Assembly: GCF_000519325.1 (NCBI RefSeq)
Contig: NZ_KI912613.1
Location: forward strand, 91,279-145,530
Length of the DNA: 54,252 nucleotides
Direction: 5' to 3'
From: Patulibacter minatonensis DSM 18081
GTDB taxonomy: Bacteria; Actinomycetota; Thermoleophilia; Solirubrobacterales; Solirubrobacteraceae
In this document: in pieces, positions 31,473 through 39,874 of the stretch
Position numbering within the stretch: the stretch's first letter is position 1
Layout: every line of letters starts with the position of its first letter
Made by a program: the position numbers and the translations under genes
Notes under the pieces: model-generated
Told to the model about the DNA's origin: nothing
Database searches by the model: none
Seen by the model: the letters and a program-made list of their open reading frames with translations, nothing else

Positions 31473-32071
31473 TCCGCCTGCTGCTCGCCGACGACGAGGA
31501 CCTCCTGCGCGACGCGCTGGCGTCGCTGCTCGGGCTCGAGGCCGACATGACCGTCGTCGCGCAGGCGGGCGACGGCGCCGAGGCCGTGGCGCTGGCCGCC
31601 GAGCACGAGCCCGACCTCGTGGTGCTCGACCTCGAGATGCCGAAGCTCGACGGCGTCGAGGCTGCGAGCCGGATCCTGTCCCACCGCGAGGTGCCGATCG
31701 TCCTCGTCACCCGGCACGCCCGGCCCGGCGTGCTGCGCCGCGCGCTGGCGGGCGGGGTCCGGGGCTTCGTCCCGAAGACCACACCGGCCGACCGGCTTGC
31801 CCGGATCATCCGCGACGTGCACGCGGGCGGCCGCTACGTCGACTCCGAGATCGCCGCCACCGCCCTGACGGAGGGCGCATGCCCGCTCAGCGACCGCGAG
31901 CTCGAGGTCCTGCGCCTCGTCCGCGAGGGCCTGAGCGCCTCTTCCATCGCCGCCGCCGCGCACCTCGCGCCCGGCACCGTCCGCAACTACCTGTCGGCGG
32001 CGATGGCGAAGCTCGGGGCACCGACGCGGGCCGAGGCCGCGCGGATCGCGTGGGAGGAGGGCTGGATCTAG
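31469..32071 (+). CDS. Response regulator (NarL/LuxR family)
   Basis: A 200-aa regulator: receiver domain with acidic pocket ADDED (residues 7-11), phospho-acceptor D54 in VVLDLEMP, T81 and K103; and a C-terminal LuxR helix-turn-helix (LSDRELEVLRLVREGLSASSIAAAAHLAPGTVRNYLSAAMAKLGA). It is translationally coupled to the kinase (ATGA) and should act on the divergent exporter operon. It resembles DesR-type regulators. A paralogous lipoprotein gene follows after about 100 nt. Confidence 0.93.
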   Translation: MIRLLLADDEDLLRDALASLLGLEADMTVVAQAGDGAEAVALAAEHEPDLVVLDLEMPKLDGVEAASRILSHREVPIVLVTRHARPGVLRRALAGGVRGFVPKTTPADRLARIIRDVHAGGRYVDSEIAATALTEGACPLSDRELEVLRLVREGLSASSIAAAAHLAPGTVRNYLSAAMAKLGAPTRAEAARIAWEEGWI

Positions 32072-32175
32072 AGGGTGGTCCACGCGGGACGCCGGAGCGG
32101 CCGCGCGCCCCCGGGATACGCACGCGGCCGGTCGGGTAGACGCCGTACGTCCCACCCCCGTCCCTGGACCCGAGC

Positions 32176-32652
32176 ATGCCTCTCCCCCGCATCTCCGCCG
32201 CGGTCGCCCTGACCACCCTCGCCCTCGCCGTCACCGCCTGCGGAGGCGACGACAAGCTCGACAAGGGCGAGCTGAACACGAAGTCCGGTGCGATCTGCAA
32301 GGAGTTCGAGGCGAAGATCAAGAAGATCCCGCAGCCGGCGGAGAGCTCGAACCCCGGCGAGGGCGGCACGGAGAGCGAGCAGCTCGCGTACTTCGAGAAG
32401 CTCGCGGCGGTCTACGGCGACTTCGGCGATCGCCTCGACGACCTGGAGCCCGCCGACGACGTGCAGGACGACTGGAACGCCCTCACGAAGAACGTCGCGG
32501 ATTCCGCGGACGCCACCGAGCAGCTCGTCGACCAGGGGAAGAAGAAGGACAAGGCGGGCACGGAAGAGACGACGAAGGAGCTCGACCGGCTCAGCAAGGA
32601 GGGCGACGCCCTCTCCAAGAAGCTCGGGCTCACCGCCTGCGACGACATCTGA
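32176..32652 (+). CDS. Small lipoprotein, paralogue of 27860-28315
   Basis: A 158-aa lipoprotein: ALTTLALAVTACGGDDK contains the lipobox (acylated Cys in VTAC). The mature part shares AICKEFEAK, ADDVQDDWNALT and the C-terminal LGLTACDDI with the gene at 27860, and both have two cysteines besides the lipidated one. It adds a Gly/Glu-rich loop (SSNPGEGGTESEQ). It may be read through from the response regulator gene or have its own promoter. Position on either side of an exporter and sensor suggests a role in envelope sensing, which is inference. Confidence 0.75.
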   Translation: MPLPRISAAVALTTLALAVTACGGDDKLDKGELNTKSGAICKEFEAKIKKIPQPAESSNPGEGGTESEQLAYFEKLAAVYGDFGDRLDDLEPADDVQDDWNALTKNVADSADATEQLVDQGKKKDKAGTEETTKELDRLSKEGDALSKKLGLTACDDI

Positions 32653-32813
32653 CCTCACCCCGAACCTGAAGCCGTCCTAAGACCTCGCGGCGTGGCGCCG
32701 CGGCGCCACAACTTCCCGCGCCGCGCCGGGTTCCAACCGCTGAACACCACGACCGTCCGGCCCGTCCCCGCGCCCGGCGGTCGTCCTCCGCCCCCCTTCG
32801 AGGAGCCCGATCC

Positions 32814-34385
32814 GTGTCATCCCTCCGCCGGCACCGCCGGTCGGCGCCCCGCGTCCTGCGCGTCCGCGTCGCCTCTCCCGTCGCGTCCGGACGCGCGTCG
32901 TCCCGTGGCCGATCGACCGCGGGGCTCCGCCTCGCGCTCGTGACGTTCCTGCTCGCCGCCGTCCCGACCGCCGGCCTGGCCGTCGCCGCCGCCCCCGCGT
33001 CCGCCGCCAAGGGCATGGTCACGACGATGGCCGACGACGGCGTGCTGAACGGCGCGCACGGCGACCCGGCGCCGATCGTGGCCAGGTGGAAGGCCGCCGG
33101 GGTCCAGAACGTGCGGATGTTCGCCCAGTGGTCGCACATCGCCCCGGACCCCGAGGCGACGAAGCCGCCCGCCGGGTTCGACGGGAAGGCAGAGGGCGCG
33201 TACTCCTTCGCGGACCTCGACCGCAAGATCGACCTGATCCGGCAGAACGGCATGACCGTGACGCTCGTCGTCACCGGCCCCGGTCCCGTGTGGGGCTCGC
33301 TCGAGCCCGCCCGCCGGAACCCGCGCTGGCGGCCGAGCCCCACGATGTTCGGGGACTTCGCCACCGCCGTCGCGAAGCACGTGAAGGACCGGGTCGACGA
33401 CTACATCGTCTGGAACGAGCCGAACGTCGCCACCTGGCTGCAGCCGCAGAACATGTGCACCGGCTCGAAGTGCCGCGTGTACTCGCCGCACCTCTACCGC
33501 AAGCTCGCGGCCGCCGGGTACGACGCGATCCACGGTGCGGATCCGGGCTCCACGATCGCGATCGGCGCCACCTCGTCGAAGGGCGACAGGTTCGTCAGAC
33601 GCATGAACGGCACGACGCAGCCGATGGTCTTCCTCCGCGAGCTCGCCTGCGTGGATTCGAAGTACCGCCGGAGGTCGACGGGGGACTGCAGGGGCTTCGT
33701 CGCGCCGAAGGGGAACGTCCTCGCCTACCACCCGCACTCGTCGAAGTACTCGCCCGGGTACACCTCGCCGAGCAGCGGCGACGCGCGGATGGGCGACCTC
33801 TCGCGCCTGACCACGGTCGTCGACCGGCTCACGAAGGCGAAGCGGCTGAAGGTCGTCGGCGCGTCGCGGTTCCCGCTCTGGCTCGACGAGTACGCGTACG
33901 AGACGAACCCGCCGGACACGACGCTCGGGATCTCCCCCGCCGCCCAGGCCGCATGGTCGCAGTGGGGCTGGTGGACCGCATGGCGCAACTCGCGCGTCCA
34001 GATGCTCGCCCAGTACGAGTGGATGGACGAGGGGTCGGAGAACACCGACGACGACCCGAAGGGCTGGCAGTCCGGCCTGTACTTCGACGACGGGCGCGCG
34101 AAGCCGCTGGCGCAGGTGTTCCCCAACCCGATCTTCGGCTACCGCACCACGAAGAGCGCGACGGTCTGGGGCCAGGTCCGCACCGCGACCGGCGCGACGA
34201 AGGTGACGCTGCAACGCGCGTCGGGCGGCAGCTGGAGGGACTACGCCACGGTCACGACCGACGCGCACGGCGCGTTCACCCGCACGGTCCCGCGGTCGAC
34301 CACCGCGAAGTACCGCTACACGTACGTCTCGCCGGTCGACGGGACCACGAGGACGAGCGGGAGCACCGCGCTGCGCAAGCGGTGA
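32814..34385 (+). CDS. Secreted GH-A clan glycoside hydrolase-like protein (copy 1)
   Basis: A 523-aa secreted protein: basic N region and signal peptide (LRLALVTFLLAAVPTAGLAVAAAPASAA), a TIM-barrel domain (about 65-430) and a C-terminal beta-sandwich of about 80 residues (TVWGQVRTATGATKVTLQRASGGSWRDYATVTTDAHGAFTRTVP...). The probable acid/base is E202 in VWNEPNVATW and the nucleophile E359 in LWLDEYAYET, the GH39/GH5-like pattern. GTG 32814 has GAGGAG about 10 nt upstream. It lies 93 nt before a paralogue. Polymer substrate unknown. Confidence 0.85.
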   Translation: MSSLRRHRRSAPRVLRVRVASPVASGRASSRGRSTAGLRLALVTFLLAAVPTAGLAVAAAPASAAKGMVTTMADDGVLNGAHGDPAPIVARWKAAGVQNVRMFAQWSHIAPDPEATKPPAGFDGKAEGAYSFADLDRKIDLIRQNGMTVTLVVTGPGPVWGSLEPARRNPRWRPSPTMFGDFATAVAKHVKDRVDDYIVWNEPNVATWLQPQNMCTGSKCRVYSPHLYRKLAAAGYDAIHGADPGSTIAIGATSSKGDRFVRRMNGTTQPMVFLRELACVDSKYRRRSTGDCRGFVAPKGNVLAYHPHSSKYSPGYTSPSSGDARMGDLSRLTTVVDRLTKAKRLKVVGASRFPLWLDEYAYETNPPDTTLGISPAAQAAWSQWGWWTAWRNSRVQMLAQYEWMDEGSENTDDDPKGWQSGLYFDDGRAKPLAQVFPNPIFGYRTTKSATVWGQVRTATGATKVTLQRASGGSWRDYATVTTDAHGAFTRTVPRSTTAKYRYTYVSPVDGTTRTSGSTALRKR

Positions 34386-34478
34386 GGCGTGGCGGCGCCG
34401 GCGATTCGGCGCCGCCGCCCGACCGGATCCGTAACCTGACGCCCGCGTCGTCCGTGTCCGCCCGTCCCGGAGCTGCTC

Positions 34479-35969
34479 GTGCCATCACCCCGCATGCTCC
34501 GCCGCCCTGGCCTCGCCGTCGCCCTCCTCCTCGCCGCGGCGGCCGGTCCCGCCGCCCTCGCGCCGCCGGCGTCCGCCTCGCACGCCGTCGTCACCACGAT
34601 CGCCGACGACGCGGTCCTGAACGGCGCGCACGGCGACCCGGAGCCGATCGTCGCGCAGTGGCCCGCGGCCGGGATCCGCAACGTGCGGATGTTCGCCCAG
34701 TGGTCGCACATCGCCCCGGACCCGCACGCGCGCCGGCCGCCCTCGGGCTTCGACGGGAAGGCCGACGGGGCGTACTCGTTCCTCGACCTCGACCGCAAGA
34801 TCGACCTCGTGCGCCGGCACGGGATGACCGTGACGCTCGTGATCACCGGGCCGGGGCCGGTCTGGGGATCGCTCGAGCCGAGCCGGAACAACGGGCGCTG
34901 GCGGCCGAGTCCCGCGAGGTTCGGCGATTTCGCCCGCGCGGTGGCGAAGCACACCGCCGACCGCGTCGACGACTGGATCGTCTGGAACGAGCCGAACGTC
35001 TCCACCTGGCTGCAGCCGCAGAACACGTGCCGCGGGCGGGTCTGTCGCGCCGTGTCGCCGGACGCGTACCGCAAGCTCGCCGAGGTCGGCTACGCGTCGA
35101 TCCGCGCGTTCGACCCGACGGGCCGGATCGCGATCGGCGCGACGTCCCCGAAGGGTGACCTCCGTCCGGTCAGGCCCAACGGGACGACGCCGCCGCTGAC
35201 GTTCCTCCGCGCGCTCTCGTGCGTCGACGACCGGTACCGCCGCCTCACGACCGGCGGGTGCCGCGGGTTCCGGGCGCCGAAGGGCAACGTGCTGGCCTAC
35301 CACCCGCACTCCAACGGGTTCTCCCCCGGCTACCGGTCGCCGCGCGCCGCCGACGCGCGGATGGGCGACCTGGGCCGCTTGACCTCCGTCGTGGACCGCC
35401 TGACGCGGATGGGGCGCCTGAAGGTGATCGGCGCCAGGCGGTTCCCGCTGTGGCTCACCGAGTACGGGTACGAGACGAACCCGCCGGAGCGCAAGCGGGG
35501 CGTCAGCGTCGGCACGCAGTCGCTCTACTCGCAGTGGGGCTGGTGGGTCGCCTGGAACACCCCGCGCGTCCAGATGCTCGCTCAGTACGAGTGGATGGAC
35601 GAGGGACCGGTGCAGCAGCAGGTGAACCCGAGCGGCTGGCAGTCGGGGCTGTCCTTCTCCGACGGCCGTCCGAAGCCGATCTCGCTCGCGTTCCCGAACC
35701 CGATCTTCGGCTACCGGACCTCCCGCGCGGGCACGATCTGGGGGCAGGTCCGCACCGCCACCGAACCGCTGACCGTCCAGCTGGAGCGCGCGTCGGTCGA
35801 CGGCTGGGTGCCCGTGAAGACAGCGACGACCGACATCCACGGCGCGTTCGTCGCCCGGGTGCCGAAGGGCTCGAAGGCCCGGTACCGCTACACGTACGTC
35901 TCGCCGGTCGACGGGACGACGGCGAACAGCACCACGGTGGCGCTGCGGTCGCTGACGTCGGCGCGCTGA
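34479..35969 (+). CDS. Secreted GH-A clan glycoside hydrolase-like protein (copy 2)
   Basis: A 496-aa paralogue of the preceding gene, clearly a tandem duplication (shared NVRMFAQWSHIAPDP, RMLAQYEWMDEG-type and RYRYTYVSPVDGTT segments). Signal peptide AVALLLAAAAGPAALAPPASA; catalytic glutamates E171 (VWNEPNVSTW) and E328 (LWLTEYGYET); same C-terminal beta-sandwich. Both copies keep the catalytic residues, so both are probably active and may differ in substrate. GTG 34479 is preceded by GGAG at 7 nt. Confidence 0.85.
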   Translation: MPSPRMLRRPGLAVALLLAAAAGPAALAPPASASHAVVTTIADDAVLNGAHGDPEPIVAQWPAAGIRNVRMFAQWSHIAPDPHARRPPSGFDGKADGAYSFLDLDRKIDLVRRHGMTVTLVITGPGPVWGSLEPSRNNGRWRPSPARFGDFARAVAKHTADRVDDWIVWNEPNVSTWLQPQNTCRGRVCRAVSPDAYRKLAEVGYASIRAFDPTGRIAIGATSPKGDLRPVRPNGTTPPLTFLRALSCVDDRYRRLTTGGCRGFRAPKGNVLAYHPHSNGFSPGYRSPRAADARMGDLGRLTSVVDRLTRMGRLKVIGARRFPLWLTEYGYETNPPERKRGVSVGTQSLYSQWGWWVAWNTPRVQMLAQYEWMDEGPVQQQVNPSGWQSGLSFSDGRPKPISLAFPNPIFGYRTSRAGTIWGQVRTATEPLTVQLERASVDGWVPVKTATTDIHGAFVARVPKGSKARYRYTYVSPVDGTTANSTTVALRSLTSAR

Positions 35970-36098
35970 GGCGCGGGCACCGGCACGCCGGCGTCGCCGG
36001 AGATCACGTCGGATCCGTGGGGGCGCGTCATGCGAGCACGCGTCCGAGGCGCGCTCGCGCGACGTCGGGAACCCGGCCCGAGGAGGAGACGCACCGCG

Positions 36099-36326
36099 TC
36101 ATCGGCCCCGATCGCGGAGCTCGACGCTCTGCTGCTCGAGCAGCAGCACGCCGAGGGTCACCTCGGCGGACGTCGACCCGGCGGCGAGCGCGAGCGCCGT
36201 CGCGACGAGGTGCTCCGCGCGCGCTCTCGACAGCGGGACGTTCCGCTCCTCCGCGATCGCCTCGACGAAGGCCACCAGGGGGTCGTCGCTGGGCACGCGC
36301 GCCGGCGTCCTGGTTCGTCTCCACAC
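36099..36326 (-). CDS. Small hypothetical protein
   Basis: A 75-aa, predominantly helical protein (DPLVAFVEAIAEERNVPLSRARAEHLVATALALAAGSTSAEVTLGVLLLEQQSVELRDRGR). No family recognised. GTG 36326 lies 6 nt after a minus-strand TACGGT, the recurrent leaderless layout, which is the main support for the start and for the gene being real. Confidence 0.5.
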   Translation of the reverse strand: MWRRTRTPARVPSDDPLVAFVEAIAEERNVPLSRARAEHLVATALALAAGSTSAEVTLGVLLLEQQSVELRDRGR

Positions 36327-36411
36327 GCACCGACCGTAGGACCGCGGCGCCGCACCGCTCCACGTCATCCGTCACGTTCGCCGAGCCGCGGTGCCGGGAG
36401 CTGGGGGACCG

Positions 36412-36735
36412 CTACAGCTGGGTGACGACCAGCAGGACGAGGACCAGGAGCGCGAGGGCCCCGACGACCATCCAGTCGAACCGCGTGCTGGTCCTCCCGC
36501 GGATGCCCGGGACGTTCCCCCACCCGAAGGCGGGCGAGGCCGGAGGGCTGCCGATCTCGGGCTCCTCGTGCTCTTCATCGTCGCCGCGACGGCTGTCGCG
36601 GATCCTGAGCGCGAACCCGAGTGCCGCGGGGATGCCCACGAGCAGCAGCAGGATCGCCAGGACGATCACGCCGCCGCCGGGTCCGGCGTCGGAGTCTCCC
36701 CCGCTCCCGAACGTGAGCGCCAGAACGCCGACCAT
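36412..36735 (-). CDS. Small membrane protein with two helices
   Basis: A 107-aa protein: an N-terminal short hydrophobic segment with a Gly/Asp turn, helix 1 (GVIVLAILLLLVGIPAALGFAL), a 45-residue acidic/proline linker (DDEEHEEPEIGSPPASPAFG) and C-terminal helix 2 (MVVGALALLVLVLLVVTQL). ATG 36735 lies 6 nt after the minus-strand TACGGT. Function unknown. Confidence 0.6.
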   Translation of the reverse strand: MVGVLALTFGSGGDSDAGPGGGVIVLAILLLLVGIPAALGFALRIRDSRRGDDEEHEEPEIGSPPASPAFGWGNVPGIRGRTSTRFDWMVVGALALLVLVLLVVTQL

Positions 36736-36847
36736 CGACCAACCGTATCCGCCGGCTCGAGGACGTCGACTGCGCGCCGCGCCGACGAGCATGGGGCCCC
36801 ACCGGTCCTCACCGATCTCGTTCGGGGGACCGGGTAGCTTGAGTCGC

Positions 36848-37024
36848 ATGTTCCGATTCAGACGGCGACGCGAGCCCGTCGTGGTGGACGTCCGGGTGCC
36901 GGCGCGTGTCGAGCGTCTGCGGTTCGATCCGCCCGTCCCCTTCGACGACGCAGCCGTGCGCGCCGAGGTGGTCCGGCATCTCCCCGAGCTCGAGGACGCG
37001 GTGCGGCCCCAGGACGGCGCGTAG
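36848..37024 (+). CDS. Small basic hypothetical protein
   Basis: A 58-aa protein with an arginine cluster at the start (MFRFRRRREP) and an acidic end (RAEVVRHLPELEDAVRPQDGA). ATG 36848 is 7 nt after TAGCTT (36835-36840), the leaderless layout. No family recognised; small size keeps confidence moderate. Confidence 0.5.
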   Translation: MFRFRRRREPVVVDVRVPARVERLRFDPPVPFDDAAVRAEVVRHLPELEDAVRPQDGA

Positions 37025-37057
37025 ACCGCGTCCCGGGTGACGCGTGGAGGTCGTGGG

Positions 37058-37555
37058 GTGACGGGGGCCCTCAGAACCCTCCGGGGTGAGCACGTCGTCC
37101 TCGAGCCGTTGGGGATCGCGCACGCGCGGCCGCTCGCAGCGGCGCTCAGCGACCTGTCGCTGCACCGGTTCATCGGTGGCGCGCCGTTGTCGCCGATCGA
37201 GATGGAGGACCGGGTGCGCCGGCTCGAGGCCGGGCGGTCTCCTGACGGGTCGGAGGACTGGTGCAACTGGGCTGTTCGGTGCCAGGGCGCAGTCGTGGGG
37301 ACCGTCCAGGCCACGGTCGACGGCGACGGCTCCGCGGCGGTGGCGTGGGTCGTCGCCGCGGACCGCCAGGGCCGGGGATACGCACGAGAGGCTGCTGCGC
37401 TGATGGTGGGCGAGCTCCGCAGGCGCGGTGTCGTCCGACTCCACGCCCTCATCCACCCGCAGAACATCGCGTCGGGTGCGGTCGCTCGTTCCGTCGGACT
37501 TCGACCCGGCCCCGAACTCATCGACGGAGAGGTCCGGTGGACGTCCCCTGGCTGA
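37058..37555 (+). CDS. GNAT family N-acetyltransferase
   Basis: A 165-aa acetyltransferase of the RimJ/RimL-like group: GEHVVLEPLGIAHARPLAAALSDLSLHRFIGG, WAVRCQGAVVGTVQATV, and the acetyl-CoA pyrophosphate loop DRQGRGYAREAA (R/Q-x-x-G-x-G/A), followed by the typical LHALIHPQNIASGAVARSVGLRPGPEL. GTG 37058 has GGAGG at 8 nt; the GTG at 37037 is an alternative. Substrate unknown. It starts 33 nt after the preceding small gene. Confidence 0.87.
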   Translation: MTGALRTLRGEHVVLEPLGIAHARPLAAALSDLSLHRFIGGAPLSPIEMEDRVRRLEAGRSPDGSEDWCNWAVRCQGAVVGTVQATVDGDGSAAVAWVVAADRQGRGYAREAAALMVGELRRRGVVRLHALIHPQNIASGAVARSVGLRPGPELIDGEVRWTSPG

Positions 37556-37598
37556 GGCGCGAGACCGAGCTGCGGGACCTTCACGGCGACCCGGTCCG

Positions 37599-37751
37599 TC
37601 AGGCGGCTCCTCGCCGCTTCCGGTCGGCGCTGCGGGCCGCGAAGACCGCGCCGAGCACGAGGCCCAGGACGAAGAGCGGAAACCATCCGCTTGCAGATCC
37701 GCCCTTCATCCAGCCGGAGACGATGAGCAGGATCAGCGCGACGGCTCCCAC
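37599..37751 (-). CDS. Small two-helix membrane protein
   Basis: A 50-aa frame on the minus strand: MGAVALILLIVSGWMKGGSASGWFPLFVLGLVLGAVFAARSADRKRRGAA in short form GAVALILLIVSGW (helix 1), a Gly/Ser turn, WFPLFVLGLVLGAVFA (helix 2) and a basic tail. Hydrophobic pattern and positive-inside tail suggest a real membrane hairpin; an in-frame stop lies three codons upstream of GTG 37751. Too short for most gene finders. Function unknown. Confidence 0.5.
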   Translation of the reverse strand: MGAVALILLIVSGWMKGGSASGWFPLFVLGLVLGAVFAARSADRKRRGAA

Positions 37752-37992
37752 GACCCGGTACCACTACCGACCCAAGCCCATCGCCACATCACCCACCCGC
37801 TCGCCGACCCATCCGGTGCGAGCGTACCGGCGCCGACCGCCGTCGACGGCATCGCCGCTCCGGGACATCCACCTCGAGCAGCTCCGCGTGGTCGAGGCGC
37901 CCGGGGTCACGCACCTCAAGTACCGGGTGAGGCGTTGAGCCGGACCTGCAACGCCGGCGGGGGCCCGTCGCACCGCGAACCCGTGCGAGGGA

Positions 37993-38508
37993 TCAGTCGG
38001 CGGCGTCGCGCTCGGCCAGACGTTTCGTGAGGTCCTCGAGCTGCGGGAGCCGGACGCGCCACGCGCCGTCCTGCCGCACGAGCCTGTAGCGCTCGTCCGT
38101 GGTCGGATCCCTGACCGAGGCCTTCGCGCCCTTCCGGCGGAGCTTCCAGTCCGCGTAGCGGGCGAGGCCCGGGTCCCACGGCCGCGCGCGCCTCGAGTTG
38201 ATCGCGAAGGCGTGCTCCTGCACGGACTCGCACGACGCACCGACCTTCGGGGGCCCGGGGCGGGAGCGGACGTTGATGACGACGACCGCCGTCCGGCTCG
38301 CCGGGGTCAGCGCCCTGCAGAACGCGCGGCCGTCCTTCTCGCTCAACGCCCCGAGGTACCGGTCGAGGGCGGTCAGGACGTCGGCGTCGCGCACGGTCGG
38401 GGCTGGTGCGGCGACCGTCGTGGGAGACCCGGGTGACGACCCGTCCGACGAGCCGCACGCAGCCAGCGCCGACGCCAGGAGGACGAGGGCTGGAGCGGAA
38501 CGACGCAC
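37993..38508 (-). CDS. Small lipoprotein with NTF2-like domain
   Basis: A 171-aa lipoprotein: APALVLLASALAACGSS holds the lipobox (LAAC). The mature part (VLTALDRYLGALSEKDGRAFCRALTPASRTAVV ... ERYRLVRQDGAWRVRLPQ) has the helix-pair plus final beta-hairpin ('W-R-V') of DUF4878/NTF2-like lipoproteins. GTG 38508 lies 6 nt after the minus-strand TACGCT (complement of 38515-38520), which fixes the start. Similar in design to the next minus-strand gene, from which it is separated by 146 nt with its own promoter. Confidence 0.72.
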   Translation of the reverse strand: MRRSAPALVLLASALAACGSSDGSSPGSPTTVAAPAPTVRDADVLTALDRYLGALSEKDGRAFCRALTPASRTAVVVINVRSRPGPPKVGASCESVQEHAFAINSRRARPWDPGLARYADWKLRRKGAKASVRDPTTDERYRLVRQDGAWRVRLPQLEDLTKRLAERDAAD

Positions 38509-38654
38509 CAGACTAGCGTACACCGTCGATTCGCATGGCTCGCCATCGTCGTCGAGCCGCCGCACCAGCTCGCCGACGGGCCGCTCTTCCCGGACCGTCG
38601 GACCCGACGGTGGCCGGCGCGACGCGCGCGCCGGTCGCGTTCCCGGGACCCCGA

Positions 38655-39119
38655 TCACCGCAGGGTGGCGGTCTCGGCTGCCTCGTCGATCCCCCACAGG
38701 CCGCCCTCCAGACGCAGCTCGATCGGGTAGGACGGCTCGCCCCTCAGCTTGATCCGCACCCGCGCGGTGCGCTCGCCGGTGAGCGCGATGCGCAGGTTGT
38801 CCCGGCCGGCTGCCGCGTCGGCCAGACCGTCGAGGAACCGCTGGTAGGACCGCGCGCCCTCACCGTGCCCGCTCGCGAACGCATGGCGTTCCCGCACCGT
38901 CTCAGGGCAGCTCGACCCGTCGGAGAACGACCTGCGGGCGTCGGCGGTCAGGAGCGAACAGAACCGCTCAGCCTCCCCGGAGGCATCGGCAGCGGTGTAC
39001 GCACGGACGACTCGCGGGATGGGACCTGCAGGCTCGCCCCCTCCCCCGACGCCGCACCCCGACGCCGCGAGAGCGGCGAGCGCCAGAGCGACCGGGAGGC
39101 ACCGTCGGGTCGCGAGCAC
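38655..39119 (-). CDS. Small lipoprotein with NTF2-like domain
   Basis: A 154-aa lipoprotein: LPVALALAALAASGCGVGGG contains the lipobox (ASGC). The mature domain (VVRAYTAADASGEAERFCSLLTADARRSF ... ARVRIKLRGEPSYPIELRLEGGLWGIDE) has the same design as the gene at 37993 and a Cys pair (FCSLL, GSSCPE). GTG 39119 lies 6 nt after the minus-strand TACGCT. It is divergent from the frameshifted lipoprotein gene at 39250. Confidence 0.72.
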   Translation of the reverse strand: MLATRRCLPVALALAALAASGCGVGGGGEPAGPIPRVVRAYTAADASGEAERFCSLLTADARRSFSDGSSCPETVRERHAFASGHGEGARSYQRFLDGLADAAAGRDNLRIALTGERTARVRIKLRGEPSYPIELRLEGGLWGIDEAAETATLR

Positions 39120-39249
39120 CGGCGCAGCGTACAGGCCACGCAGCCGGCCCCCGGGCCTACGCCGCCGCGCGGGCACCGAGCGCCTATCGCCGCACGTCAG
39201 CGGCGCGCCCTTCCCCCGCCGGCGGGGATCCACCGGATACGGTGCGGTC

Positions 39250-39786
39250 ATGCACTTCCGGGTCGCCGCCGCGTGTGGCGTGCTGCTATGGCGGGTTGTG
39301 GCGCTGACGACCCGACGCCGACCAGCACCCGATCCGCGTCCGACGACCGGACGGCGGCCTACTTCCAGACGTTCCGGGAAGCGTGCGACGCGCTGTTGGC
39401 CGACGAGCGTCGGTTCAAACGTGACGCGGTCGCTGCCGCCCGGAGGTACGTGGATGACGACGACAGGCGGGCCGCAGCGGTCTCGGCCATCGCAGCCACG
39501 CGGTTCGACGGACAGGCCCGACAGGCCCGACAGGTCGCAGCTGCCGTGGCGCCGCGCCGGTTCGCCGACTTCCAACGCGCGCTGCGCTCCGACACCCCCC
39601 GGTGCGGTGCAATACCTGCGGGACCTCGGTCGGGCCTATCGCGCCGTCGCGTCGAGCACCGACTTCGAGCGCCTCGGCCCCCCGCCTCCGCTGACGGGGG
39701 TGCAGAACCCCCGGACGCCCGACGGCCTGATCGAAGCCGCCCCGAGATGCACCCGGTACTTCATCGGCCCTACTCCGAGCGGCTGA
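39250..39786 (+). pseudogene. Small lipoprotein gene interrupted by two compensating frameshifts
   Basis: ATG 39250 (6 nt after TACGGT, 39238-39243) starts MHFRVAAACGVLL in one frame. From about 39287 the plausible protein continues in a second frame (MAGCGADDPTPT, DDRTAAYFQTFREACDALLADERRFKRDAV, RRFADFQRALRSDTP), which supplies the lipobox MAGC. At a run of six C (about 39594-39599) it returns to the first frame (GAVQYLRDLGRAYRAVASSTDFERLGPPPP ... RYFIGPTPSG). The joined product would be a typical 178-aa lipoprotein, so one base is missing near 39286 and one extra at the C run. Either real decay or assembly error. Confidence 0.65.
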
Positions 39787-39874
39787 CCGGACCTCGGCGC
39801 CGGCCCAACGCCTTCGTCAGCGAACACCGGCCACGACTGGTCTGCACCGGCCATCGCATCACCGGAACCGCCCC

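Noticed and set aside
37815-37938. 40-aa plus-strand frame ending HLEQLRVVEAPGVTHLKYRVRR
   Set aside because: The end looks protein-like and could be a gene remnant, but there is no start signal, promoter or family match; support is too weak for a feature. The gap 37752-37992 otherwise shows nothing.
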